In this document: positions 54,332 through 64,000 of the stretch, piece after piece
Layout of the letters: every line of letters starts with the position of its first letter
How positions within the stretch are numbered: the first letter of the stretch is position 1
Source of the DNA: Aliamphritea spongicola
Lineage (GTDB): Bacteria; Pseudomonadota; Gammaproteobacteria; Pseudomonadales; Balneatricaceae
Assembly (NCBI GenBank): GCA_024347235.1
Contig: AP025283.1
Coordinates: 4,402,001-4,466,000 of the forward strand
Length of the DNA: 64,000 bases
Direction: 5' to 3'
Notes under the pieces: generated by a model
Databases searched by the model: none
The model's input: only the letters and a program-made list of their open reading frames with translations
What the model was told of the DNA's origin: nothing
Position numbers and translations under genes: made by a program

Positions 54332-56699
54332 CTAAAACTCATATTCATTGCCAGCCCGGTCCACCGATACATCCGTTGTCGAGCCAGGTTTATCTTTTAT
54401 CTCGAAAAACCGAGTTTCGCCCTTGGCATTAACTGCAGCATACAGACGTACCACACTGCCATCATTTTCCTCTAAACCATTCACTATATTATCTATATCA
54501 TCATTATCTAAACCGGCTTTTTGTAACCGAGAAGGCTCTCCTTCAAGCAACCAATCTTTACTCATCTGTTTACCGTCATTAGTCTTGGCAAGCCCTCCGG
54601 TTTTCTGGGTTTCTTTGGAGCCGGAGGTTTTTGTCTCAATAATCACGTAGACGTCGTTACCGTCGGCGTCAGTCTTTTAAACACACTGTCAATGCCGGTT
54701 TGGCCAACATGCTTTGCCCACTGACCATCTAACTCTGCTTTTGTACCTAACTGTGTGTGATCCACATAATTATCGCCCAACTGTTGATAGCCTTTTACGG
54801 TGAGAATTTTATTAACCTTCGCTTCACCAATCATGCCCTTCGCAGTTGAGGCTGCAATATCACTGATTTTCAGATTATCCAGATCATTAACCGGCACTGG
54901 GTTGCAGTCCGCCGGACCGGCATTATGTACCCACAGCCCTTCGTTGCCGACAAAGTAATTCGGGGTTTGCGAAACACTGAAGTTATATACCTGCAGGGGC
55001 TGGTCAATCCGGTTGACGGCATAGATATTGGCATCACCATCAATGGTTGCAACCACGTCGCCGGGTTCGACCTTACTGACAGGCGTCCAGCCCTTGCCCT
55101 GAATCCAGATCGGGTGTTCAGCAGTAATCTTTATCCGGTCGCCTTCGGTCAGTAACAGGTAATGATGATCAGCAACTCTGCTAAAAACCTGCTTTACCGC
55201 CTGTGACTGCTGGGGATAAGTACCTTTATCGAGACGGGATTCAACCAACTGGCCAACCCTGATATTCTCAATTGGCTGTTGCCCGGACGGTGTCCAGACC
55301 TGTGTACCTGCGGCAAAGCTCGACCTTGGAAAACTAATCGGACAACCAAGGTCCTCAGCGACTTCATCCTTGGCTTTTTAATGTCCTCCGGGCCTTTAAA
55401 GTTATCAAGTTTACTGAGCTTAGCGGCAATCTTAAGCATAAATACCGGGCTGATATATTCACCCACAATGCGACCACGGTCATAAGCACCACATTTAAGC
55501 ACTGTATTGAAGTCATCCAGTACACCATCAAAGACCAGCTTAGCGGTGGCTTCCGGGTCTTCAACAAAGGATTTCCCCAGGTAATACAGACCTTTAGCGA
55601 ACTCCAGTGGATCAGTAATGATGCTGTAAATATCAGCAATCTGCGTTTTAATACCTTCCCAGAAACCGCGAACAAAATCATAAGCTGCAACAGCCAGGTC
55701 TTTCAGATCGTTCCAGAGACTACCAAAAATCCACTTTCCTCATCTTCTGACGGCGGTTGCTCTTCTACCTCTGTGCACAACTCAGGCTCCGTAGGTGGTG
55801 GAGGAGGATCTACAACACTCGACTCTCCGGAACCAGTTTCCGGTGCAAAATTATTGCTCTGGTCAATATTATCCGTCGTGAGTGTCGAGCCCGGGTTAGT
55901 CGTTGGTGCACTGACACCAACCCAGTTGTATTCACTGCCTCCTTTAAAGCCTTCTGAAGGTGATGTATCCAGTACTGAAGTGGTGTTGCCTGCAAGCTGT
56001 TCTTTCGGACCGCCTTTCTGGCGCGTCAGCCCCTGCAGTTCGGCCAGCGACACCATAGAGTCATTCAGAATGGCCTCGCTGTGCATACGGGTTACGCTGC
56101 TGCTGACAACCGGCAGCATACCCCGGGCGTAAAGCTGGCGTTCAAAGTTGTTAGCCGCCAGATAACGGCCACCAAAAGCGGTAATCAGGTCACCGACAAT
56201 GGGCATCCGCATAGGAATACCCACCGTGACTTCAACCTTTAGCAGGTTGGCATCCTGAATATTGATGCCACTGCTGGCACCGGGGTAGTACTCAGGCGGT
56301 GCAGGCCATCATTGGGTAAGTAGCGCCCACCATTTTTATTAACACCAAAATCGCTGAAAGCTTCCTGGGTGGGGTTAAGAATGCGTACCTGTGTGTTCTG
56401 GGCAACGGCGGCGGTCGCCCGGTTAAGGCTCTGGGTCAGATTCGCGCCGGAATAATACGGCGCCATCCCTTTAACCAATCCCCGCTGTAAGGCACTGACT
56501 TTTGCCGAATCAAAAGACGCCTCTCTGGCCGCCACACTGACAGCATAATCAGTGGCAGTTTTTGCTTCATAGACACGGGCCCATTCAACCCCGCCCATCA
56601 TCAGTAATGAAACAACCGGCAGAGCAATCAGGGATTCAACCGCCATTGCTCCCCGTTGCCGGAAAGCAGTGGCCAGAGTTCGGCAGATTTTTTAAACAT
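54332..56699 (-). CDS. TadE-type pseudopilin fused to a polymorphic toxin (Hint + PoNe-like nuclease)
   Basis: About 790 residues once five single-base run errors are repaired (near 56690, 56297, 55733, 55378 and 54677); the total then divides by three. Domains: (1) residues 1-160, TadE: RQRGAMAVESLIALPVVSLL, one helix, then EWARVYEAKTATDYAVSVAA; (2) to about 320, low-complexity region ending in a PPPPPTEPE/acidic linker; (3) pretoxin region with DPLEFAKGLYYLGKSF and CGAYDRGRIVGEYISP; (4) Hint domain about 457-595, SSFAAGTQVWTPSGQQPIE to YFVGNEGLWVHN; (5) nuclease: GIDSVFKK, VIIETKTS (E-x-K at 54629-54637) and GKQMSKDWL, a PD-(D/E)xK pattern like PoNe DNases. It lies between cpaF and a PoNi-like gene. 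Start could also be ATG 56709-56711. Delivery by the Tad machine is inference. Confidence 0.75.
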
Positions 56700-56741
56700 C
56701 GGTTTGCGCATCCATGAGCAAATAAAGGTATATATCTGTAA

Positions 56742-58488
56742 TTAAATGGCGGCTTCGCTGAACATTGTCCGGTCGAGGTCGATACCGGAGTCTCTCAGTT
56801 CGTCATAAAACCGCGGGGCAATTCCCATACTTTGATGGTGCCCCTGAATAGAGCCGTCAGTGAGAATGCCGGTTTGCTTAAATTCAAAAATCTTCTGCAT
56901 CAGCACCACATCCCCTTCCAGTCCGTCGACTTCCACAATGGCTGTGACCCGTCTTTTGCCATCTGCAAAACGGCTCTGATGCACAATGATGTCTACCGCA
57001 GAGGCAACCTGTTCGCGGATAACCTTAACCGGCATATCCATACCGGCCATCAGTACCATTACTTCCAGTCGGGAAAGCAAATCACGGGGAGTTAGCGTGG
57101 GCGGTTGTCAGGAGCCATCATGCCCCGTATTCATTGCCTGCAGCATGTCCAGCGCTTCACTGCCCCGGCACTCGCCGACGACGATACGGTCAGGGCGCAT
57201 ACGCAGGGCGTTTTTAACCAGATCCCGAATACTCACTTCCCCTGATGCTCAACATTGGGTGGCCGGCTTTCCAGTGAGATAACGTGGTCCTGTGCCAGCT
57301 GCAGTTCAGCGGCATCTTCAATGGTGACGATCCGCTCGCTGTCAGGAATACAGTCCGACAGGGCGTTCAAAAGGTGGTTTTACCTGAGCCGGTACCACCA
57401 GCGACGACAATGTTCTTACGGTGCTGAACGCAAATTTCCAGAAATGCAGCCATGTCGCTGCTCAGCGAGTTGTAGTCCACCAATCGCTGTAAATTAAAAC
57501 GTTGCTTAGAGAACTTACGGATAGTGATGACCGGGCCGATCAGCGACAACGGCGGTATAATGGCGTTCACCCGCGAGCCATCCGGCAAACGTGCATCCAC
57601 CATGGGGAGCCTTCGTCTATACGGCGACCCAGGGGCGCAACAATACGTTCTATCACACTGATCAGTGAAGCATTTCCGGTAAAGCAGGCGGTGGATTTTT
57701 GCAGCTGACCAAACCGCTCGATGTATACTTTATCCGGACCGTTGACCATAATTTCGGTCACACTTTCATCTTCCAGCAGCGGTTCCAGCAACCCCAGGCC
57801 AATTGATTCAGCCACGGTTTCTTTCAGTAACAACGCCTGATCAGCGTCTTCAGGCAACTGAATTTCACCGGCTCTGATAATTTGCCGTGCCATCCGGCTG
57901 GCTTCTTCGCGCAGTTCAGCATCAGAGTAGTTATCCACCAGAGAACGCTGGTACAGATCCAGCTTTTCCATGATTTTTGCTGTAACTGTTTTTCAGCTCT
58001 GTCCAGATATGCGGGGCAACGGCTGTCTGGGAATCAAGGCGGGCAAGTTCAGGCACAGCAGCCACTGGCTTAGGCTGCTGTGGCTGTGCCGCTGTTTCAG
58101 CCACTGCCTGAACAGGTGCATTCGCTTCACGTGGCGTTTGAATTAAAGGCTTGGAAGCAACGGTTTTAACCGGGGCCACTGACGGATTTATTCCTGCAGC
58201 CGGTGTATCAATAATTTTGATTTCACTCTTACCCAAACGCAGCAAGGTTTGCGGCGAAGGATTAATTAACCGTTGCTGTAACTCTCCCGCCACACTGAAG
58301 TCCGCGCCCTTGAGTGCGGTGATGACCACTTCTTCAGTCATCACTTCAATGCTCAGGTGTAGCTTCTCCAGCGCTTTGTCTTTGACCCGTACATCAGCAA
58401 ACAGAGAACGCCCCAGCGTATGTTTGCCCAGATCAAGTTCGCGGTTAATACAGCGGCCATCCGCTTCCTGTAATTCAATCTGTAGCAT
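56742..58488 (-). CDS. cpaF: Tad pilus ATPase CpaF/TadA with N-terminal FHA domain
   Basis: Hexameric secretion ATPase that powers pilus assembly. Walker [18 protein letters not shown], Asp box [12 protein letters not shown], Walker [16 protein letters not shown] and the His box [16 protein letters not shown]. Eight run deletions are needed for one open frame. Two of them, near 57975-57995, join an FHA domain (residues about 1-95, [20 protein letters not shown]) and a Pro/Ala linker to [20 protein letters not shown], the usual CpaF N-terminus. With eight additions the total length is a multiple of three. If those two sites are real, FHA and CpaF are separate overlapping genes. ATG 58486-58488, 4 bp after the secretin stop. 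Confidence 0.85.
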
Positions 58489-58492
58489 CCGA

Positions 58493-59820
58493 CTAGTCCA
58501 TTAAGTCAAATTTTCTGAAAGCTTCGCTCTCAGTGGATAAACGGTTGAACTTGCTCTCGCTGGCGGTAACGGTGTCATCATCCCCTCTGATAATGGTCGG
58601 GGTCACCAGCACAACCAGTTCCGTTTCTTTGTTCCTGAATTCGCGGGATTTGAATAGCTCACCCAGAATCGGTAAGTCTCCGAGGCCCGGTACTTTATCC
58701 ACAATTTTTGCATCTTCCTGGCTGAACAGGCCGGCAATCACCATGGTTTCACCGTCGTAAACGTTCATCTCTGTTGCCGCTGTACGCTTCAACAACCCGG
58801 GGACACCCAATACCGTAACCGACTGGTCGATAGAGCTGACACCCACATCTACCCGGGTCTGGATATAACCGCTGTCATCCACCAGCGGTGATACTTCCAG
58901 ATTGATGCCGTACTCACGAAAGCTGACGTTTGTCACACCGTTATCACTGGTTACCGGAATCGGGAATTCACCACCGGCCAGAAACTTTGCCTGCCCGCCA
59001 CTGATGCTTGAGAGCGTCGGTTCAGCCAGTAAACGCGCGTCGCCGTTGTTATCGAGAATATCGATAACCGAAGTCAGCGATGTGGAAAGCCCAAAGTAGC
59101 TGTTACCGGAGCCAACATTCAGCGGCAGCCCTGTTGCGCCGGGCGCCAGTGCAGCACCGGCTGGCAGGCCCGTTCCCCGGAATACTCCGTTTGCCTGATA
59201 GTCCCCAGAAATGAGAAGGTAGGTCCGTTAATCAGATCAGACCAGTTAATGCCTATTTTCTGTAACGCATTTCGGTTTACTTCAATAAAACGGGCATGGA
59301 TCAGTACGGTTTTCTGGTGTTCGAATAACGGCGCGCTTACCAGCGAAAGTACGTTATCGTAACTTTCAGCGATCTTTTCAGCCTGCGCTAAATCCTGCTG
59401 TTTCTTGGCTTCACCGCGAAGAATGAAACTGTTATTCACTTTTTCCAGGGTGATTCCCGGCATGTTTTCCACCAGCCGCTCAAGCTCCCCCTGCTCCGGC
59501 CCCTGCACTGCACCGTGCACCTGAACCACATATATTTTCGGTGGATTATTACGGCTCCAGATACGTAAATCGGTTACGCCCTGCTGCTTGGCTATCAGCA
59601 ATACTTCCTGTGTATCCTTGAGCACTTTCACCTGAGCAATTTCACCGTTCCCCAGTGCAACTCTGCTTACACCTTTGGTTTTCAGGAGTAGGGTTTGCCC
59701 CACGGTAATACTGTGTAACTCCGGTTTATCAGCCTGCACAGCGGCCTGCACCTGAGCGGCAATAACAACACAGGACAACAGTGCTGCCATCAGCACTTTG
59801 AATGATTTAAAAACTGACAC
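58493..59820 (-). CDS. rcpA: Tad pilus outer-membrane secretin CpaC/RcpA
   Basis: Forms the outer-membrane pore for the Flp pilus. Signal peptide VLMAALLSCVVIAAQVQA, pilus-secretin N-domain (LHSITVGQTLLLKTKGVSRV), a BON-like segment (GITLEKVNNSFILRGEAKKQ), and the secretin core ending GLLKRTAATEMNVYDGETMV and ELVVLVTPTIIRGDDD. A break near 59170 (in the YSG..GTGLPAGAALAPGATG region) needs at least one restored base. About 442 residues. The start is GTG 59818-59820, directly after the cpaB stop. Confidence 0.92.
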
Positions 59821-60596
59821 TTAATTGCCCCCGATAATGATTTCTACAGGCCGGTACTGGCGGGTTGCTTTCTTACGGGTACCAAGCAAATCTTTCACTT
59901 GCACCAAGCCGTCATAAGCCTCACCCGGCTCTTCAATGCCCCGCAAGACAAAGGAAATTTCCCCGATACGCTGTGCATGGGTTACTTTGGCGGCATTTTC
60001 AGGATTAAGCTCCAGGGTAACCGTGCTGTACTGCACAACTTCCCCGGTCAGGTTTTCAGCAGTCGCCACCCCGGTGGCAATAACACGGATATTGGATAAC
60101 AGCGGCAATGTTGTCAGTTCATCATTCTTTTGGTGGTCAGCAGTAAGTCCACTTCATCATTGGGAGATAACATACCCGCCGCTGAGTTAATCTTATCCAC
60201 ACTGACCGTTACCGCCCGAGTACCACTCTCAATCAGAGCAGCAAACTTACCGCCTTTGCGGTTTGAGATATGTGTAAACAGAATGGTCTCGCCGGCCTTC
60301 ACGCCATAAGACAGGGCAAAGCCACTGACAGAACCAAACTGATCTTTACCGATTGAATCCGAATGCACAAAACCGGAGGGCACTTTCCGCAAAGCCACCG
60401 AAGCAGAACTGATGACATCCCCTGGCTTCAGGTCATATTTAGCCACGACAACTTCAACCAGCTTATATTCCTGATCAATCGCCGCTTCTTTTCGGGCAAT
60501 CTCAGTGTCGATATAGGTATACGTCAGGTAGACGGCAATAGCTCCTGACAGCAAAGCACCGCCTAGCATGATGAACGTTAGCATTTTACCTTTCAT
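59821..60596 (-). CDS. rcpC: Tad pilus assembly protein CpaB/RcpC
   Basis: Periplasmic SAF-domain protein linked to the secretin. One N-terminal helix (MLTFIMLGGALLSGAIAVYL), SAF/beta-clip domain KLVEVVVAKYDLKPGDVIS and YGVKAGETILFTHIS, then the RcpC domain (ALIESGTRAVTVSVDKINSA; PNDEVDLLLTTKK). One A is missing near 60120. About 258 residues, normal. ATG 60594-60596 lies 15 bp after the flp stop. Confidence 0.92.
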
Positions 60597-60611
60597 CTGG
60601 AATCTCGCGGT

Positions 60612-60769
60612 TTAATTAGGGACTGACAAAGTATTGGAGTACTGATCATGATGATCAGTCAGGTTATCTACCACGGCAGGCAAAACACCAAAAATATCCC
60701 CGAAAATGCGGCGGCAATCACAATATATTCCACGAGTGAACTTCCTTTATTCCTGACTTTATTATTCAC
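60612..60769 (-). CDS. flp: Flp-type type IVb prepilin (52 aa)
   Basis: MNNKVRNKGSSLVEYIVIAA then a hydrophobic helix and a polar tail ending NTLSVPN. The prepilin peptidase site is G|SSLVEY, with Glu at +5 and Tyr at +6 as in Flp pilins. One T is missing near 60680 (VFLPAVVDN after repair), which hides the frame. GTG start 60767-60769 with AAGGA 8 bases upstream. It overlaps the upstream stop by 3 bp. The mature part (44 residues) is Flp-sized, but the short sequence is divergent, so it may be the major pilin or a minor one. Confidence 0.78.
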
Positions 60770-61412
60770 GGCCAAATTCCTTGTTCAGCAAAATGAGTGT
60801 GCCGGGATGGTCTTCTCTTTTGTAAAAACATCAGCATCGACTGACTGTTTTTGCGGAAATACACCCGGTTTTCTGCCGGCTGATTAACAACCTGCCAGCC
60901 GGTTTCTTCGAAATATGTAATGAGATTGTCCCGCGTGACCGGCATATGCTTTCCCGACATGAGAATATTCATTTCCCGCTGTGAACCCGGATCGTTATAA
61001 ACCTGCTCTGAGACTTTCACGATGCCGAAAGGGTATTGATCCTGTTCCAGATAGCTTTCGTCACCTTCCAGAGCAGAAATGCTCAGAGTGCCCTGTACCC
61101 CTTTAAGGTCTGCAGCCAACTGCGCCACATAAAATGCCTCATTGCCTTTAACCGCTACCTGGGTCCAGCCATCACGTTCGGAAACAACAACCGGATTTCC
61201 GAATTGCTGTAAGTACCCCTTGAACACAGCAGTCTGTTCCTGCAGGCTACTCCGTACATGGAACCCCCGCATGTTGAACGCGAAGCCGTTAAACACCATG
61301 TCTTCGCTGATCCAGTAACCTTTAATGCCGGTGGGTAAATCAGGCTGAGGTAAGCCCGCACGGGCCCCGGAAACCATCATCAGGCAAACCAGAAAAACGT
61401 AAGATGCTTCAT
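60762..61412 (-). CDS. Exported hypothetical protein of the Tad operon
   Basis: About 217 residues. Signal peptide MKHLTFFLVCLMMVSGARAG (one T restored near 61396). The mature part contains GIKGYWISEDMVFNGFAFNM, TQVAVKGNEAFYVAQLAADL and VTRDNLITYFEETGWQVVNQ, suggesting a small alpha/beta periplasmic domain. One frame error near 60820 hides the end DHPGTLILLNKEFGRE. Not recognised. ATG overlaps the stop of the TadE-like gene (ATGA) and the stop overlaps flp, so it is firmly inside the operon. Confidence 0.7.
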
Positions 61413-62227
61413 GGCACGTACTCATCCAGCACGACGGAAGAATCAGGTACAAAGTCCGTATTACCTGCATAACGTCCTTCCTGAAACGGAAAAACTGGCC
61501 AATTAAATCACTGCCGGGCTTAGCAATCAGGGACATTTCAGATTCCACCCCCAACCCTTTTACCCGGTCGGAAAAGTCTGCTTCTGAGTAAGCAGACCAT
61601 GAGTCAGTCAGCAGCCCGGAAGTTGCCGTTAAATTAAGTTGTTCAGGTAACTCAAATGCCTGGGGTGAGAAAAACTGGCCAGCCCGGATGTTTTATTATC
61701 TTTAGGATCCCGCACCCGGTTAGTGATCGGCATACTGACCCGATAAGCGGTAATCGGTGACAGATCAACACCCAGTGACTTACCAGAATCTATCCCCAAT
61801 ACGCTTACGCCATTGCCTGCCCCATTTCGAACCAACACATTATGTGTAGCGCCCCCGGCATCAGATCTGGCGACATTCACCCGGATTGTCGAGCCATCGC
61901 TCACCATCAGGGTACGGCTGCGGTAATCTCTCCAGAGTGCTTCTTCTGTAACGCCCTGCGCATCAATCAATCCTTTATCCACAACAGCCGACCGCCGGTG
62001 CCCCATAAAGCGATCGGTGGTTTCCAGCGCAATATCAGTTTCATTTTTTGACGGCTGTCTGCCCAGATAACCTTTTCCCAGGCAACATACCGGGCAGCCT
62101 CAACGGTTTTATGCTGCATATCCGCATATTTACCCAGCAGAGTAATGCCTAAAAACCGGGATAGCTGCCAGACAGCCGACAACCAGCTCAAGCGTTGCTG
62201 CACCTTTTGCCTTTGTGGATAATTCAT
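61409..62227 (-). CDS. TadE-like pseudopilin
   Basis: About 275 residues. MNYPQRQKGAATLELVVGCL with hydrophobic helix LAAIPVFLGITLLG and HKTVEAARYVAWEKVIW is a TadE/TadF pattern with a Gly before the hydrophobic segment for processing by the prepilin peptidase. The C-terminal 180 residues are beta-rich and ordinary, without a toxin. At least five run errors (near 62205, 62168, 62046, 61680 and 61491) fragment it. It contrasts with the second TadE protein at 54332, which carries the toxin tail. Confidence 0.78.
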
Positions 62228-62873
62228 TCCCAGACAACCCCTTCCGGCACAGCCACCTCATCTTCCTTAAGGCATTTATGTTCAACACTGTCAGCAACTT
62301 TAGAGAGATATACCCGGCCATCTTTCAACAGCATATGCTTCGCATAGAGAGTCGTATGGCGACCGTATAACCATACCTGACAAAAATCACTTTGAATTTG
62401 CCCTCCAGCCAGCTGTAATGACTGCCAGTCACAATCAAGCCCGGCAAACGCTTTACGCTCCTCTGGCGGATTCAGCCATTTTGCAGGTATCTCAGACCCC
62501 GGATTCGTTCCTCTGCGAACAGCTGCATAGTTTCTCAGCGGTTCCTGTGTATAAATCCCTTTGTCAGGTATCCATTTAGTCTGCAGATACTTCTGCTTAA
62601 CACCTACAATCGAACCTGTTGCTATGTCTGCTTTTGGCTGAATTTCAAATCCGGTAATAACCGTTTTATGGACTTTTGAGTTGCATAAACGGTTATCTCT
62701 CCATCTACTCCCAAAACAGGAAAGGCGGGAGTTCCTCCCCAGAAATTTTTATAATTAATCACGTAGCCGGGGGCGTATCCCACAGGACAAGTTAATGTAT
62801 CTGTTATGCCTGCCAGCACCTGACCGATGAAACCCATCGTCAGAAAGGCCTGCACAAAAATATGTTTCACCAT
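62224..62873 (-). CDS. Exported hypothetical protein of the Tad operon
   Basis: 216 residues. Signal peptide MVKHIFVQAFLTMGFIGQVL, then a cysteine-containing mature protein (DTLTCPVGYAPGYVINYKNF; GLDCDWQSLQLAGGQIQSDF; KCLKEDEVAVPEG). One A is missing near 62677. It overlaps the TadG-like gene upstream and the TadE-like gene downstream (ATGA). No family recognised; the paired cysteines suggest a disulfide-bonded periplasmic or surface protein. Confidence 0.7.
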
Positions 62874-64000
62874 GGGCTCACCAATTTGACCTTCCAGAAA
62901 GGATTCAACAAATTTGCATGTTCGGTGGCATGGCCACTGAAACCGGATGAAGGCTTTTCAAAATACACCCGGGCACGGCCAAAACCGGAGATACTGGTAT
63001 CGTTAGCCCCCAGGCTCATTCTGCGGTTTGGTACGGTTAAACGGTCTGATTTAGTCGTCAGGGTAACCAGATCCATATACAGGGCACCGGACTCCGTTTG
63101 CCAGGCAGCGCCGTTAAACTGGCTGTAGCCATGGACGCCCTGATAGCTTCCGTCAAACTCACCGGTGCTGGCACTGCCTTCACCGATGGTGTCCCAGACC
63201 CATTTCCAGCGGCCTTTTCTGAACCGGTACTGGCCGAACTCCATAGAGTCTTCAGCCCTCCAGGAACTCAGATCACTGCCTTCGGTATGAGTCGTGGATG
63301 CGTCTTTACGCAATTTAAAGAAGAAGAAAAATCGCCGGGACCATTCACGGTTAGTGAGCCAGTTTTCAGCGCCTGCATAGCTCATACTCACCAGAGTGTG
63401 CATCTTGCCGCTGTCTTTACCGGGATCCATCACCGTTGCAGCTCCCGCCAGTGCAGCCCCTGTGACAACAATGCCGCCTGTACCAGAGGAACAAAATCAG
63501 ACCCCGCCCCCGAAGGCTGTCAGGCTCATTCACATCCAGTTGCGGATCATAAGTACGCACGACATCCGCCATCACCTGATTCACCACTCCGGGCCTTAAA
63601 TCAGTTACCGCCGCCAGTTGCGAGGCATAAATCAGCCGGTTTAGCTCATCCACTCCGGGAACTGTGAAGTTTGCAGTAAACTCAGTCACACCCTTATATT
63701 CAGTTACCGCTCTATCTATTGCTTCAGTCACTTGCCCCACATACGGAATAAAGCGGGTAATTTTATGAATTTCTGCCACAGTATCAGCCACATAACGAAT
63801 CCAGCTGACGTAGGTAATCAAATGTCCGACGGCCACATGATTAGCCACCATAGCCCGGTTGGTATAAGCGAGGTAATTAAGATTTCGGGAGACCCAGACC
63901 CCTGCACTGTAGGCACCTGCATCGGCCGCATTGGTCGCAATGCTTTTATCCACCGTCTTCTGGCCGGTGTTAAACATCACTACCATCAGCACACTGGAAA
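62867..64000 (-). CDS. TadG-like pilus assembly protein (5' part beyond window)
   Basis: At least 370 residues seen. The visible N-terminal part MFNTGQKTVDKSIATNAADA-GAYSAGVWVSRNLNYLAY has the Tad/TadG N-terminal pattern, a membrane helix end followed by an alanine-rich repeat of paired residues. A frame break near 63500 leads to a second hydrophobic stretch GIVVTGAALAGAATVMDPG and a soluble C-terminal domain rich in aromatic residues. No von Willebrand A motif is visible, unlike many TadG proteins. First pilus gene in the window; more Tad genes (prepilin peptidase, TadZ) may lie beyond the edge. Confidence 0.72.

Noticed and set aside
57931..58488. FHA protein as a separate gene upstream of cpaF
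   Set aside because: Its apparent end reads through to the CpaF N-terminus when two A runs are corrected; kept as a fusion with the alternative stated.

Overview
The window is a chromosomal segment of a gammaproteobacterium. The housekeeping gene orders tpiA-secG-tRNA-Leu-tRNA-fMet-rimP-nusA-infB-rbfA-truB-rpsO-pnp and carAB-greA-yhbY//rlmE-ftsH-folP-glmM are typical of that class. A cytochrome-c-fused CoxB, a UbiM-like hydroxylase, MsrPQ and a BamD lipoprotein point to a marine Oceanospirillales-like bacterium; the family is a guess. Almost everything is coded on the minus strand. The sequence carries dozens of one-base deletions, nearly all inside runs of identical bases (for example T6 read as T5). 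Most split genes here are therefore intact genes damaged by homopolymer under-calling, and I give repaired gene limits.

Layout. 1-3 kb: cytochrome c oxidase (coxB, coxA, ctaG). 3.3-8.9 kb: small membrane protein, msrPQ, pssA, a glutamine amidotransferase, a UbiM-like monooxygenase and a GFA-family protein. 9-17.3 kb: clpB with a sigma-32 promoter, pgeF-rluD, bamD (plus strand), and a GGDEF-EAL protein coupled to an exported molybdopterin-oxidoreductase-like protein. 17.8-33.3 kb: the pnp-to-rlmE block of translation, transcription and envelope genes with two tRNAs and a striking run of hairpins between tRNA-fMet and rimP. 33.5-38.8 kb: yhbY, greA, carBA with a possible attenuator. 39-43.5 kb: chemoreceptor, SbmA/BacA-like transporter, secreted trypsin-like protease.

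43.5-64 kb is a Tad (Flp, type IVc) pilus locus, running off the right edge and transcribed right to left: TadG-like protein, exported protein, TadE-like pseudopilin, exported protein, 52-residue Flp-type prepilin, CpaB/RcpC, secretin CpaC/RcpA, an FHA-CpaF fusion ATPase, then a TadE-type protein whose C-terminus is a polymorphic toxin (pretoxin region, Hint domain, PD-(D/E)xK nuclease resembling PoNe). A DUF1911/PoNi-like immunity protein follows 9 bp downstream. Next comes cargo not expected in a Tad locus: three paralogous exported proteins, an AT-rich orphan gene, an exported repeat-ankyrin protein and an antisense SH3 gene. Then the pilus operon resumes with tadB, tadC, a DUF192 protein, a TPR lipoprotein and an apolipoprotein-N-acyltransferase-like protein with an extra C-terminal domain.

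The most interesting reading is that this Tad machine carries a pilin-like toxin: the TadE segment would place a DNase on the pilus or feed it to the Tad export path, with the adjacent gene giving self-protection. That is inference from domain architecture and gene order.
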